Source of the DNA: Symbiotaphrina buchneri | Lineage: Eukaryota > Ascomycota > Symbiotaphrinales > Symbiotaphrinaceae | Reading direction: 5' to 3' | NCBI GenBank assembly: GCA_001599915.1 | Contig: BCIG01000014.1 | Coordinates: 620,001 to 684,000 of the forward strand | DNA: 64,000 nt | In this document: positions 1 through 12,087 of the stretch, piece by piece | Layout of the letters: each line of letters opens with the position of its first letter | Numbering within the stretch: the stretch's first letter is position 1 | Translations under genes and position numbers: made by a program | Notes under the pieces: generated by a model | Seen by the model: only the letters and a program-made list of their open reading frames with translations | What the model was told of the DNA's origin: nothing | Database searches by the model: none

Positions 1-121
1 AGATCAGAATAGATCAGAATAGCAGTGTGTACTGATTATTTTCGATATCGCTTGGGCCGGGCCATATTAACAGCCTTGAATTGCTCCATACCCCGCACCT
101 GCAAAGCAATATCTAGCCAAC

Positions 122-1747
122 ATGGTGCTGGACTACAGTAAATGGGTATGTCCGCCTTTTTACATACCCTTAGCCACCTTTTAACTGACCCGATGTTCCA
201 GGATAATCTGGAACTCAGCGATGACTCGGATATCGAGGTGCATCCCAATGTCGACAAGCGCTCGTTCATCCGCGCGAAACAGAACCAAATTCATATGGAA
301 CGGGAGCGGAGGAAACATGAGATTGCTACTCTTCGATATGAGAAAGTCATCAATGACGGCCTTCTGACCCGCATTGACCGCCTACTGTCAGCCTTGCAGA
401 GCCATGCAGACAAGACACGCAATCCAGATGAATTGGTGTTCCAGGCACTGTTCGAAGCAACTGGAGATCCAGCGAATGACCAACCACCACCAAGACCAGA
501 AGGGGTATATGCCAAGGTGGATAACAGTGAGACAAGCTACTCTAAGATGATGGCGACGCTAGTAGATCAAGTCAAGAAGGAGGTGGATGAGTCCAAGGGA
601 GACGACCGGTTCGAGGAGTATGTGAAGGCCATCAAGGGCCACCAAACAAAGGTCCAGAATCTGCAGAAGGAGCTCCTCGAGAAATTATCACAATTGGAAA
701 AGGAGGAAAGCCGCAAAATTACGAGTGACAGTATCCACACGGGCTTCGACAGCACGTTCATTGCCAAGAAAAGGGATGAGGAAAAATCCAAGGCAAAACC
801 TAAAGCTGAGACGGTGGAGGTCTTAAATCCCGGAGCACTCAAGAATGGCCCGGGTGGTGCTTCTGGTTCAGAGGCGGATATCGAGGATGAACCTGTTCCT
901 GCGGCTGGTGGTGAAGAGCATATCGAGCCTACCAAGCTGGGCAAGGAGTTTGGAAACATCAAAATTGGTGATTACCGCACATGCTTGCAATACATTTCCG
1001 AGCATCCAACTGTGGCGGCGGAGCGCGAGACCGATGGCCTTCTTATCCAAGCCTTCAACGCCCAACTCGATGGAAAGTCCGACGCCGCGAGACAATACGT
1101 ACATCAAGCATTGCTGCTGCAATATTGTCGCTCTCTCGGACGTGACGGGGTTGCGCTCTTCTTCAAACGCATCACGACCAAAGACCATCAAGCTCGTAAA
1201 GTCTTCCTCGACGATGTCAATGACACGTATGCTCGGATCCGGACAAGGGCCGCTGAAATAAAGAAGGAGCGTGAGCAAAACGGTGGAGAGGAAGGTCAAG
1301 TTGAGCAGATTCAGTTGCATGCTGTGGAGCCGGGTACTCAAATCACGATCAATATTCCACAACCTGGAAGCGATGATCCGGTGGAGCAGAAGGCTAGGCA
1401 AGTGTTCGAGAGCTTCCCGCCCGGCTTGCAGAGAGCTTTGGAGAGTGGCAGCCTGGACAGAGTCAACGAGGTCTTGGGCAAGATGAGTGTAGAAGAGGCT
1501 GAGGAGGTGGTCGGACAACTTGGAGAGGTGAGTGCACCGGCTCTGGCCGTCATTTATCGGATCTTGTCTCTGCCTTCTTGATACTAATTGTTACATGCAG
1601 GGTGGTATGTTGAGTCTGGAAGACCAAATAATTGATGCCACCACGGAAGAGGGCCAGAAACAGCTGAAGGAGATCGAAGCACAAGGACAAGAAAAGGGCA
1701 AACAAAGGGTTATAGAAGAGTTGACGGAGACTGCTGACCCAGACTGA
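122..1747 (+). CDS. cdc37: Hsp90 co-chaperone Cdc37
   Basis: Cdc37 is a cytosolic co-chaperone that recruits protein kinases to Hsp90. Three exons join in frame: 122-145, 202-1527 and 1601-1747, giving 498 residues. The tiny first exon encodes MVLDYSKW, the conserved Cdc37 N-terminus that contacts client kinases, and the start at 122 is chosen for this. The early acidic segment (DNLELSDDSDIEVHPNVD) is the Cdc37_N signature. A charged coiled coil follows (about residues 40-200), then the Hsp90-binding middle domain (about 230-400, LGKEFGNI...) and the C-terminal domain. The second intron (1528-1600) ends in ttacatgcag. Family identity is clear by eye; exact domain borders are estimates from family knowledge. 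Confidence 0.95.
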
Positions 1748-2009
1748 GTATCCTCAAAAGAGACTGAGCTCTCAGGGAATTAACCACTGCATCTGGTAAT
1801 TCTGCATTTCATACATGGTATGGGTGTCTATGCTTGTGCATTTTGAGGAATCTCTAGTGGTAGAATTACACGTTTCATTGAGGAATATTTAGTGTTTCGA
1901 TGAAACGAACAATTTCGCAGATGCCTTTCAGCTTCCAATTCCATTCTTTTGGAACCCACCATGGACGCCTCAACTGTTCTCGAAAGTCAAATGCACGAGA
2001 TTTTCAGAA

Positions 2010-2973
2010 TCAGACACCCTTTGCACCGGGTGCGTTCTCATCCTTCCGCAAGCTGACCAACAACTCCCTGAACTTCTGTTTGCCGGTCCCAGCCGCGCCG
2101 CCCTTCGCGCCTTTGCCACTGAGATCCACCAGCTTCGCGATGCGCTCCCAGCTCGTTCCACCCGCCGCGGTATCTTCACGACTGGCCAGGAACTCTTCGG
2201 CCTCTTTGCGGGTTTGAGCGACCATCTTGTCCCGTTTGCTGTTGTAGTTCTCGTAGAATGCATCGATGTCGCGTTTGGCTGCCTCGATAGTCTCGGCTTT
2301 CTTCTCTTCGGATATCTTGTCTCGGTGTTCGATTTGGAGCGCGCGGCGCTCACGCCATTCCCTGGAGGGAGTTAGAGATCGCTGCAAGTAAAGCTGGGAT
2401 GCAGAAATGGAAGCGTACTTAATCACCTCGGGCTCCTCTTCAGGTTCAGCAGGTGGCGCGTAAGATGAGGATACACCGGGAAGAAAGGGAGACCGCGAGC
2501 CAGTAATTGTGCCGCCGGGTGCCATGTGCTAATCGGGCATCAGCAACCAGGACCATTCCATACACATGGTGTCTCTCTCATGTCGTCGCCAAACTCACAT
2601 CGTTCCTTGTATCAATTGCGGGAAAGCTGCTCTCGAACTCCGTGACCTCCTCATCACCCATCGAACCAGCAGCTGGGCCCTCTCCGCCTAGCAGATCGCC
2701 ATCCGCGTGCGGCACACTGGGGTCATTGGTGCTCAGGACGTTAACATCTTCGGTAGCGAACAGGTCGGCGTCTTCACCCAGAGCGGCACGCTCGCGGTCT
2801 ATGAAGCTCTGTGGGTCTGTGGCAGATGCATCTATACCGGCTTCACCCTTGGGTTCGATCTGGCCTGATAAACGGGCTTAAGTTAGCTCTCCTGAGATGA
2901 GAGGTGGCAGTAGGGGTAGGTTGCGTTGCGCACCTTCCGAGAACTCTTCTATTGATGGGAAGCGGTCGGCCAT
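2010..2973 (-). CDS. clc1: Clathrin light chain
   Basis: Regulatory light chain of the clathrin coat, acting in vesicle budding at the plasma membrane and trans-Golgi. Four exons on the minus strand: 2934-2973, 2599-2864, 2419-2528 and 2010-2361, total 255 residues. All three introns carry GT-AG ends and the joined frame is continuous. The N-terminal half is acidic and disordered (MADRFPSIEEF...). The core begins at EVIKEWRERRALQIEHRDK and continues as a long basic and acidic helix containing DIDAFYENYNSKRDKM, the heavy-chain-binding coiled coil. The C-terminal block with SWERIAKLVDLSGK is typical of fungal light chains. It lies head to head with the RTT103-like gene, 483 bp apart. Confidence 0.94.
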
Positions 2974-3456
2974 TGTGTGAGGATTGAGGAGTGCAGGATA
3001 GGACGGAAATGAGTTGAAGAAGGTGGAGATGTGTGAGAGATGGGTCTGGCTTGTGATAAATGGGAGTGTGCGGATGTTTGGATCGTTTGGAGGTGAATCA
3101 AGCTACGTGATCGACAAGCTCTCGGCTGCTGTGGACGTTGTACAAACTGCACACTTGACCTTCCCACAACTTCTGCTCTTTCCACGCTCAAAGGGCAATA
3201 GGGCTCAGGACATGTCAACCGATATCTAGAAGGACTCTGAAACTCATAAGCACCCTTAGAAGCTCCAACGATACCATTTGGGTTCAAAAGTAGCGAGGAC
3301 GCGGTTGCGGCACTCTTTCTCTTGTCAAAGCCTTGCCCAATCCAAGCAAACAAACAAGATCTTCAAATTCACAATCCACCCGCACGCACCCGAGGAAAAC
3401 ACATTCATCGACATTAGATCAGATCCCTAGACTTTCGCTCCGTTGTTACCTTCCAT

Positions 3457-4997
3457 ATGGCGTACACGGACGAGGCAGTCAAGGCAAAGTTGTCGGCTCT
3501 CAATGAGACCCAAGAAAGCATTGTCACTGTAGCCCAATGGGTGATGTTCCATAGGTAAGACTGGTTCATCTGTTCCTAGCTCAATCAGGTACTTGATTCT
3601 AGGACGCTGTACTGATGGTATACTATCATGCAGGAGGCACGCGGATCGCACGGCGCAATTGTGGCTTCAGAGACTGAAGGAAGCGGGAGCACCAAAGCGA
3701 TTGAACCTGATATATCTGGCCAATGGTACGAATTAAGGAGGGCGACTCCGGAAGCTTCAAATTGGGTATCTATTAGGAAGTTACTGACATATCTCAGAGG
3801 TGATTCAGCAAACAAAAGCCAAACGGAAAGAGGAATTCCTCAACGCCTTCGCCCCTGTGAGTACGTGAGTTAGATTATGACAGTGTTTGAAAGTTGACTA
3901 GTATTAGATCATCGCGGAGGCTACCATGATAGCTTATAAAGGAGCCACAAAGGATGTCCAACAGAAACTGCAGAGGGTCATTGAAGTTTGGCGACAACGC
4001 CAGATTTTCGAACCGCCTATACTGGACGCCATCGAAGCTCGTCTAGAAGGTGACTCTCTTTGCCTATGTCTCAATGGGTATATGCTGATCGATATCAGAG
4101 GTTGGAAAGTCTGGATCTGCCGGTGGGAAAAAATCATTGATGGGTGGCTCCATCTTCTCAAGCTCTTCCAGTTCTGCACCACCTGAGCTTCAGCCTTTGG
4201 TTCCACTCCAAACGTCGACCACGAAAGCGTCCGTTCTCGCCAAAGATGCTCTCGCCAATGCGAATGCAGAGTTTGAGAAGCTTACTGACCCCAATGTGCC
4301 CTTGCCGGCACCGCCTGTCCATGCTGCTCGCCTGAGTGCTCTTCTCAAGTCTCTTGCGAACGCTGAGGGAGCCGTTGCAGAAAGCATCAAAGCGCGGCGC
4401 GCTCTTATCGAGAATCTTGAAAAGCTACTCAATACTAACCGCACAGAATTGGCCAGAGAGGAGACTGAACATTTCGAGCTCAGCACCCGCAAGGCAACTA
4501 TTGAAGCGAAGAAACGTGATGTCGAGGACGCCATCATGCGTGGCTTGTCTCATGAGAATAGTCCTGTAGCAGGCAATGGTAGCCCCGCCAATTATCTGTC
4601 AGGCGCACCGGATCACGATCTTGAGCCTGACCGGCCGTACATTGAAGAGCTCACTCCTCCGCCTGTCGAGTCTTTGACACCGACCGGGAGCCCACCGCCG
4701 AATCCTCTTCCCACAATTACCACGACAACCGGAGCCGACGTTATCCAAGAGCAGCAGCCTATGCATAATGAACCTCCACCACCGATCCCTCCTCCGCTTG
4801 TACCTGCTGGCTCGGACCTGCTATCTAGCTTTGCCCTTCCTCGGCAAAGCTCCGGAAGCCCTCCATTTGGATCTGCCGCCAAGAGGAGAAAGCTAAGTCA
4901 AGACGATGACTTCGCTGGTTTTGGGGGTGATAAGGCTCTTGACGACCTGGACGCTGATGTAGCCGAGTTGCTTAGGCAAGAAGGTGGAGGAAAGTAG
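3457..4997 (+). CDS. RNA polymerase II CTD-interacting protein, Rtt103/RPRD-like
   Basis: Predicted nuclear protein that binds the phosphorylated C-terminal domain of RNA polymerase II and links it to 3'-end processing and termination. Five exons (3457-3554, 3634-3725, 3798-3856, 3908-4049, 4099-4997) join in frame to 429 residues. Residues 1 to about 140 form a CID domain: LNETQESIVTVAQWVMFHRR, then LWLQRLKEAGAPKRLNLIYL and VIEVWRQRQIFEPPIL. The middle is a coiled coil (about 190-280). The tail is proline-rich and ends in an acidic stretch after a basic KRRK motif. The CID plus coiled-coil layout fits Rtt103 in yeast and RPRD proteins in animals; the exact orthologue is inferred. Confidence 0.88.
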
Positions 4998-5289
4998 GCA
5001 TAGTAGAGCTCGTGTGCGACTGCGGCTATGCCTCCTGTTGGGAAGGGGACGTTGAGGACACATATCATCCGAGGGCCTAGTGACATCAGAGGGTTCTTCT
5101 CGCCGATAGTGTTAGGCAAATTCAGCAAGCATGTAGGGCTTTGTTTTCGCATTAGGGGTCTCTCCTGGACATGGCGCCGTCCACTGTATTATAGATCTGT
5201 CTCGATTGAAAAGCCTTGCATCATGGGTTTCTTTTAACGTTGCCGGTCCTCAATCTTCATCCTTATTATGATGAGTGACACCTTTTGAA

Positions 5290-6175
5290 TCATCGCCCTT
5301 TGAGCATCTCGCACCAGCCCCTCACTACCTCTAGCTCCCTCTTTTTATCATCACCCTCACAGATCCATTCCTTCCAACCATTCCTATGCTCTGCCGGCAC
5401 TAACTCTGCCCACAGTGCTCTGACAATCGTCTTCCCCAGGCCATCTGCATCTGTCGCTGCGTCGGCTTGATCGTTAACTCCATCACTCTCCTCTTGTTCC
5501 TCCTCATCTGGCACGTCTCCCACCCACTCCAACGAGACAATAATGCCTCGGCCTGCCTGAAATCCGCCTCCAGCAGTTGTGCCAGGTAACCGCGCCTCCG
5601 CCCACCGGATCCTCAGGTCCTCGACGATCAAGCCCTGGCCCGTAGCCATAGGCACGCAGAGCGAGGCTTGAGGGCGGGGCGTCCACAGCGGCCCTAGCTT
5701 GTGGCCCAGCAGATATGCGAATTCTGTGGTAGAGGAAGGATGCGGGAGGGTGATGATGGGCGCTTTCGGCGTTGACGGGTCTGTTGATTTGGATTCCGCG
5801 TCGGTACCATTGGTGGGCGGGGACGAGGTTGCAGATGGTGTGATACACACGTAGGCTTTATCGGAGCTTAGGTAGGAGAGATGGAGGATTTGCATTGTAG
5901 ACAGCGCTGGTTGTTGTTGCTGCTGCTGGGGCTGATTTTGGGCTGCCGGTGTTGGCGTGGAGCGATACAGGCGGTGTTCGCAGGTCCATTTTGGGAGGGG
6001 CGCCGGCACGGACTGAGAGGTGATTGATAGTGAGGTCAAAACGCGGGTGATCTCGGCGAGTATCGGCCCAGGTGACGGTGTGGAGAGATAGTAGAGGCTG
6101 ATAATTGCTCGTTAGCGGGGTTGTATCTCTGAGAGGAAGGACAGAGATGGGGTTATGTTACGCTGTGGTAGGCAT
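5290..6175 (-). CDS. med20: Mediator subunit 20 (Srb2/TRFP family)
   Basis: Subunit of the Mediator head module, which bridges activators and RNA polymerase II. Two exons: 6162-6175 (14 nt, MPTTA) and 5290-6097, total 273 residues. The short first exon is supported because joining it gives MPTTALYYLSTPSPGPI, the usual Med20 N-terminus, with a gtaaca donor and an attatcag acceptor. The body shows WTCEHRLYRS, an alpha/beta core with AYVCITPS and LLGHKLGPLWTPRP, and RWAEARLPG, followed by an acidic insert (DEEEQEESDG). A short glutamine run (six Q after QPQ) sits near residue 70. Identification rests on the N-terminus and overall pattern. Confidence 0.82.
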
Positions 6176-6892
6176 TATGGACGGTGGCGCGGAGTCAATC
6201 CCAGCATATGTGGCGACTAAGCGGCCAGAATAAGCCCTTTACTCAAGGAAGTTTGTCAATTGGCGATCACCGAGCGACTTCAGGCGACATACGGAGTGTC
6301 ATTGGTGTCGTGAATCGCTTTTGGTGGACCAGACGGTAAAGCTTGGGCCCACATACAAGCTTTAGGCCAAGCATTTCTGCTAGGGGATTTTGACAGGTAA
6401 CATCGGCTCGAAAGCAAACAACAATGCAGATTTCAAAACCAGCCGCTCAGAACTCGAACATGTCTCGGCCTTCCAGAAATAGGTTCCGACGAGAGAAAGG
6501 GCCGGTTAATATGCAGGCAAACAAACTAACCAGCCAGCCATGGCTCAATCCAGCAGGCGCTTTTCGAACTTGTGGTGTCTGGAGTGGTGTCGCGTTTTAG
6601 CCCGTCTCCCTTGCTATTGGATACGACCCCAGTTTCAGGGGTCAGTTTCAGACCAACTGACACTCTTTGCAGCTAGGATTTGTCCACCAGATCGACAGTG
6701 GATCCAAGGGTGACGGCGTCTTTTGACCAGTGTTTAGCCATGGGAGGCGCAGTATGATTGTCTCCCATGAACGAAGAAGTTCGTGGAGGAGAATTATTTT
6801 CTTTTCATTTTCGTACTCGAGAGCAGATAGCTTGGTTTCCTATCTGTCGATTTCTTGATACTTGTCGTTTTTACAACCTCCATGAGAACGAC

Positions 6893-6902
6893 TATATATA
6901 CT
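6893..6902 (+). promoter_or_regulatory. TATA-like box upstream of the PLC-like gene
   Basis: An alternating TA tract (tatatata) about 65-70 nt before the ATG at 6965, in a plausible core-promoter position for a fungal gene. Assigned by sequence only. Confidence 0.4.
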
Positions 6903-6964
6903 TTCATTGCTTCTGGGAACCCCATCAAGCGGGCAGTTCTGTGCCACTTCTGCACATCGCTATA

Positions 6965-8136
6965 ATGGTCAAGCTCTATACATATGCTTCAGTATTAGCC
7001 CTGCTAGGGTCCACTGCGCTGGCGCAGAACTCATCAAGCGTTGCTTGCAACAACTCGCCCTTGCTTTGTTCGCGATCATATTCCAACATCACTCACCTCG
7101 GTGCGCACGATGCGGCTTTCGTGAGGGACTTGGGCGATCTATATAGTGAGGCCGGCAATCAGTATGAGAATCGCCCTTCTGGAATCGAAAATTTGTGTAC
7201 TGACCAACATAGATATTACAATGCTACTATGGCATTAAGTGCTGGAGTCAGACTACTGAGCGCTCAGGTGCACAACTCGAGCAACGAATGGCATCTGTGT
7301 CATACGAGCTGCGACCTCTTGGATGCCGGTCTACTGAGCACATGGTTGTCAGACGTAAAGGCATGGATGGACAACAACGTCAATGATGGTAGGACCATGC
7401 CATATCCTACGCCGCCACCTGCTAACCACCGTCTACGATGATAGTCGTGACATTGCTGCTGGTAAACTCAGACGATGCTACCTCCAGCGACCTGGACGCC
7501 CAGTTTCAAGCAGCCGATATCACCCACTATGCCTATACTCCACCAAGTACAACAACAGCGATGAAGACTTGGCCTAGCCTTGACTCATTGATCGCAAACG
7601 GGACCCGTCTGGTCGCTTTCATCGCATCACTAGACCCTACCTCGAACACTGTGGCACCTTATCTCCTAGATGAATTTACTTTCGTGTTCGAGAACCCCTT
7701 CGATGTCACCTCCCCTGATAATTTTTCTTGCACAGCAGATCGCCCTAGCTCTGTGCAAGGAGACACGCAGCAGGCACTGAACGATGGAATGATGCCTCTG
7801 ATGAATCATTTCCTTGACGAGGACTTAGTCTTCGGCATTGAGGTCCCATATTCCACTTATGCGCCGACAACGAATGCCATATCAGGGGGCGTTGGTAACC
7901 TAGGGGCCGCGGCCGCTACATGTGCAGCGCTGTACGGAAGAGCACCCACCTTCTTTCTAGTTGACTTCTTCAACGAGGGTCCTGCAATAGCCACGGTTGA
8001 TTCGTTGAACGGTGTCACGAATCCTGTTGGAAGGACTCAGGTGCAGAATACGAGTACAAACCCTCTCACCAGCGCTGCAAGTCTTGGGAAACCGAATATA
8101 ATTGCGAGCATGTTGAGTTTGTTGCCGCCATGGTGA
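6965..8136 (+). CDS. Secreted PLC-like phosphodiesterase (TIM-barrel)
   Basis: Predicted extracellular protein with a phosphatidylinositol-phospholipase-C-like TIM barrel. Two exons (6965-7388, 7445-8136) give 371 residues. Residues 1-20 are a clear signal peptide ([20 protein letters not shown]). The motif [10 protein letters not shown] places the usual first catalytic histidine at H48, and [10 protein letters not shown] is common in fungal members. The barrel continues with [21 protein letters not shown] and [11 protein letters not shown]. Several N-x-S/T sequons suggest glycosylation. A weakly hydrophobic C-terminus ([12 protein letters not shown]) is too short to call a GPI anchor with confidence. 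The start is preferred over upstream ATGs because the signal peptide begins there and a TATA-like tract lies 65-70 nt upstream. The substrate is unknown. Confidence 0.85.
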
Positions 8137-8781
8137 ACGATGAGGATTTTAGGGCCGCATGTTACATCTCTCAAACAGTACTCTTTTGCATTTTCTGGCG
8201 TATATATGGGAAGCATAGCGGGAATTGACGGAGGGAATATGGAATCTATGCTTCAAGTTATGGATGGATTGTATACCCATTGCTGGACATGGGATGTATG
8301 AGACTGTTTACACAATCCTGCAGCGCTGGTTGACTATGGAATGAAATTGTTGTACGGCTCTTCCAGATTGCGGAGCACTGAACTACACAATCGGTCGTTA
8401 ACCTATTAAACCTGAATGGATATTGGCCTATATATTCTATCATGGCCTGGCGAGAGTACATGGAACTGTATTGCGAAGTCGGCATCCTCAGGTCAAATCT
8501 AATTCTAGGGTACTATCTCTTGTTAAAGTACGTCCACGCAATGATTTGAAATCAAAATCACGGATGGATAATATCTACAGTGATACTGTGCTTCTGCGAG
8601 CGTAGGTAATACCACTGTCTGATTGGTCGACGATGTTTGCATCCGGCTAAGGCTTGGCACAACCGTCGTACCACCCGCGAGCTCACCGTCCACGACCTCT
8701 TACCAGAGAACCACATCATCAACGCATCGTCGCATCCGCAACCAACAAATCCTCCCATTGGACCCTGTGATTGCTCTCAAA
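8137..8781. other. Intergenic, nothing recognised
   Basis: 645 bp between the PLC-like gene and COX7. It holds the 3' region of one and the promoter of the other. Small open frames here show no family signature or splice support. Confidence 0.5.
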
Positions 8782-9483
8782 ATGGCTGGGTATGTTACTG
8801 TCCATGAGATACATCCTCAGGGCTCTCGAGTTGTCCTCCGCGCTTCCGTGATGGGCGTTTGCGGACCATGGTCTCTTCGTCCTACATCGTGCCCTTCGAT
8901 CCACCGCGCAATCCCAATGCACAGCTTGTGTTTCATCCGCTGACGGTTACTCTTCTTCTATAGTTGGGTTTACCGCGAGAACCGTGTTCCTCACTACCAA
9001 CGGCTTTTCCAAAGCCACGGTGACCCTCATATCAGGCAATGGGCCAAGGTCAGTTCCACCCTGGCTTCAGTGCATCTGTCCGGCTGGTCATCCAAGATGC
9101 CTCACCACGATCTAGTGGCTGCTAGCTGTTGTTAGAAGATGAAGATTTGCTAACAAGCTGCATTGTGCAGACCCCGCGAAGCCCTTTCATCCTCTACCCG
9201 TACTACGCTGTCTTATGGGGAACTTTCGGCTGTACGTCACCTATGATTTCCCTCCTCCGGATTCTGGGGATTCGTTCAGTTCATAAGAGGGGCGAGATTG
9301 CGTTATAGAATGATATGCTGACGAGATTCCGCTCTGTAGCCGCTATGTACATGATGGGTCGCTTGGTGCTGGTAAGTCATCTCACTTGGGCATATGGACC
9401 TATGCCGGCCAGGCCAGTTACAGCGAAGAATTATGCTAATACGCTCTGTGCAGGGCCACAAGACTTGGTTCGCTGAGGGTTAA
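8782..9483 (+). CDS. cox7: Cytochrome c oxidase subunit 7 (COX7A-like)
   Basis: Small single-span subunit of mitochondrial complex IV. Five exons, 8782-8789, 8964-9048, 9171-9231, 9340-9371 and 9454-9483, encode only 71 residues. The first coding exon is 8 nt (ATGGCTGG). Joining it gives MAGWVYRENRVPHYQRLFQS, matching the VPxYQ... start of fungal Cox7. The membrane span is around residues 37-57 (ILYPYYAVLWGTFGSAMYMM), and the protein ends GRLVLGHKTWFAEG, the hallmark tail of the family. All four introns have GT-AG ends, and phases close to a TAA stop at 9481-9483. It was too fragmented to appear as one open frame. Confidence 0.88.
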
Positions 9484-10332
9484 ATCATGGACGTCAAGTA
9501 GGACACACGGGTTGAATATGCTAGCGGATGCGGTCACCTTTTCGAGCAGGCGAACAGATTATTGTACAGAATAGCCCTCGAAAGTCCTTAGATTTCTCAT
9601 TGCGATGTCCCTCGAAGTATGAAGTAGTGCACCGTCTGCAATGGCATGAGCCTGGTAGTAATGATAACCTGTCACGGCTTACACCAGTCCCGCCCCGCCT
9701 GCCCAAGAGGATCTATGATAAAGTGGATCTTTAATCGAGAAAACTATTCCCTCAAGAGTCAACATGAAGGGAAATTGATGTTTAATTTTATTAAGGTCGA
9801 TAAATTAAAAGATGCAGATATCAAGGCCCATCCTGGTAGCAAAGTCACGGGCCAATGGAGCTACGTCCAAATACGAAGGGGGAAGCCGAAGCCAAGCGAA
9901 GGGATGATTGGAAGAGCAGGTGCGTTTCCCCTTGTTTTTGCTGTGACGCAGGCGAAGAGCTAGCAGCATCGAGAATTTTGCGGGTATCGATTTGCGCCCG
10001 GCAGCCGAAACATTCCAGGCAGGATCATCGATGTCCGCAGCATAACAATCCTTTTCCATACCCCTCACGAACCATCCATCATTCATACCATTGCCAGTCA
10101 TTAAGTTAGACGGACTGCGGAAGATGTTAGAAGTGCTGTAATAGGCCATAAGTGCCGAATCCCAAAGAGGTGTACATTTATCACCAGACGTCCTCACGCG
10201 ACACCACACCACCCTTCGAACCCTAATCTTGGCCGGCGCCGACGGACTCCATAAGGATTCCTTGCCTGCAACCTGCGGTAACGCAGCTTTCCTTCGAGAA
10301 AGATTCCGGACCTGGTTCAATGAGCATCAATC
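9484..10332. other. Intergenic, promoter region of MDM34
   Basis: About 850 bp without a supported gene. Open frames of 84-171 codons on both strands lack recognisable domains. An AT-rich patch lies near 9770-9815. Confidence 0.45.
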
Positions 10333-12087
10333 ATGGCGTTCAATTTCAACTGGTCGCCTTTGACGGCAGATTCGGAGTTCTACAGGAAGGCTAGGGAGCT
10401 GCTCACAACAGCTCTAAACAAGTCTCCCAAGCCGCCCATAATAGTCGACGATATCCTGGTCAACGAACTTAATCTGGGCTCCGTACCGCCTAATCTGGAG
10501 ATCTTGGAGGTGGGAGATCTGGCCGAAGATCGGTTCCGGGGGATCTTCAAGATGTGCTATACCGGCGATGCTTTCCTGACCTTGAAAACAAGAGTCCAAG
10601 CCAACCCGCTGAACACATATCTGTCGACGAAGCCTTCATTTGCCTCTCCTCAACCTTTGGCGGCCGCATCCGGACTTACCATTCCGCTTAAAATCACACT
10701 GTCGGACATCAGGCTATCAGCATTCATTATACTCGTCTTTTCGAAACAGAAGGGTATCACTGTCGTATTCCGGAACGATCCTTTGGAGTCGCTGAAAGTG
10801 TCTTCAACGTTTGACTCTATTCCTTTCGTGCGGGATTATCTGCAAAAGGAGATAGAGGGGCAACTGCGCATCCTGATCATGGAGGAGTTGCCTGTTATCA
10901 TCCATCGTCTCTCGCTGCGATTACTCTCCCCCGAATATAGTGCTACTGAGGATAAAGAGGTTGCAAGTAGAACCGATGGACCGCAAAACAATGATGAGAC
11001 ACCAGTTGACCCATTGACATCGCCGCCACAGAATCCGTTTGATGTTACCGGTAGTGGATTAGATGCAATGGGAATCCCATTGTTTTCACTGGACTCTACG
11101 TCGGATGTGCCTTCACAGTTCTCGCAGAAGAATATGCTTCGATTAGCAGCCTTGACAGACTCGCAACGGACGTTGTCACTCTTCACACCCTCTATAAGGG
11201 ATGCAGTCTTCCGGGCGTGGGCGAGTGTTGCGGAAAAGGGTGAAGGCGTCTTCAGCCCTTCAGGTTTACCTACGACACCCGCACTTTCGAGGACAAACTC
11301 CATGGGAACTGCGAGTAGTTTACATTCCCTTGCAAGTGGATCGGACGATGGCTCTACGCAATCTTCCCGACCCTCGCTTCTCAGCATGCGCTCGACGTCC
11401 AACTTTGCAGGAGCTGCGACAAGGCATTCGAGAGGCCATACCCAAAGGAAAAAGAAAACGCGGGTTGTCAATCTCAGGCGGAAGAAGGACGGTGGATCAA
11501 TTTCAGATACGGAGAGTATCAGCGGTGAGAGCACCGCCACATACTCTACAACATCTGCCTCCGCTGTGTCAGAGGGACGCATTCCTCCCTCCGTTCCGGA
11601 AGAACGCGAAGAAGAGCTTGTCACACCTCCCCGCTCACCCAATAACAAAGTCCGTTTCCGACGCTCGCAGGAAGAAATTCAAGATACGCCGCGCGCTAGA
11701 TCTCAGAATCTCACAGTTCTCTCTCCTCGGCCCGTCACTCCTACAACATCTTCCTCTGCAGCAGCTGTGGAGAAGGCCAATCAAGCCTCAGTCCCTTCAA
11801 TCAGCTACAATGATTTCGGCAGCGATGTCAAAGCCTCTCAGTCTTCAGTGCAACCTGCTCGCCCCGTTCATGAACTACAACATCTCCATGGTTATGCTAC
11901 CGAGAAGCTTCCAGCCTTTATGCGCTCGGACTCTGGTCGTATTCTGGAACAGGCATGGACGATGAAGATGGCTGGTGAGATCCTCAGGCGCGTGCAGGAT
12001 GAGAAAGCCGCTCATGGTGGCTTCTGGGATCCGAGCACAAGTGAACACGAAGACAGCCCGCCGCCAGCTTATGAGGCACAAGTGTAG
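10333..12087 (+). CDS. mdm34: ERMES subunit Mdm34 (mitochondrial distribution and morphology protein 34)
   Basis: Outer-membrane subunit of the ER-mitochondria encounter structure, needed for lipid exchange and mitochondrial shape. Single exon, 584 residues. The N-terminus [10 protein letters not shown] and the following SMP (TULIP-type lipid-binding) domain, residues 1 to about 200, are diagnostic: [39 protein letters not shown] and [18 protein letters not shown]. The rest is a long serine-rich, low-complexity region with a basic patch ([18 protein letters not shown], near residue 375), then a conserved C-terminal segment with [20 protein letters not shown] and [16 protein letters not shown]. 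The length fits Aspergillus orthologues as I know them. Confidence 0.95.
   Translation: MAFNFNWSPLTADSEFYRKARELLTTALNKSPKPPIIVDDILVNELNLGSVPPNLEILEVGDLAEDRFRGIFKMCYTGDAFLTLKTRVQANPLNTYLSTKPSFASPQPLAAASGLTIPLKITLSDIRLSAFIILVFSKQKGITVVFRNDPLESLKVSSTFDSIPFVRDYLQKEIEGQLRILIMEELPVIIHRLSLRLLSPEYSATEDKEVASRTDGPQNNDETPVDPLTSPPQNPFDVTGSGLDAMGIPLFSLDSTSDVPSQFSQKNMLRLAALTDSQRTLSLFTPSIRDAVFRAWASVAEKGEGVFSPSGLPTTPALSRTNSMGTASSLHSLASGSDDGSTQSSRPSLLSMRSTSNFAGAATRHSRGHTQRKKKTRVVNLRRKKDGGSISDTESISGESTATYSTTSASAVSEGRIPPSVPEEREEELVTPPRSPNNKVRFRRSQEEIQDTPRARSQNLTVLSPRPVTPTTSSSAAAVEKANQASVPSISYNDFGSDVKASQSSVQPARPVHELQHLHGYATEKLPAFMRSDSGRILEQAWTMKMAGEILRRVQDEKAAHGGFWDPSTSEHEDSPPPAYEAQV

Noticed and set aside
868-1518. 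216-codon open frame antisense to CDC37
   Set aside because: Overlaps conserved coding sequence and has no family pattern.
10836-11648. 270-codon open frame antisense to MDM34
   Set aside because: Shadow of a strongly conserved coding gene; no domain or splice support.
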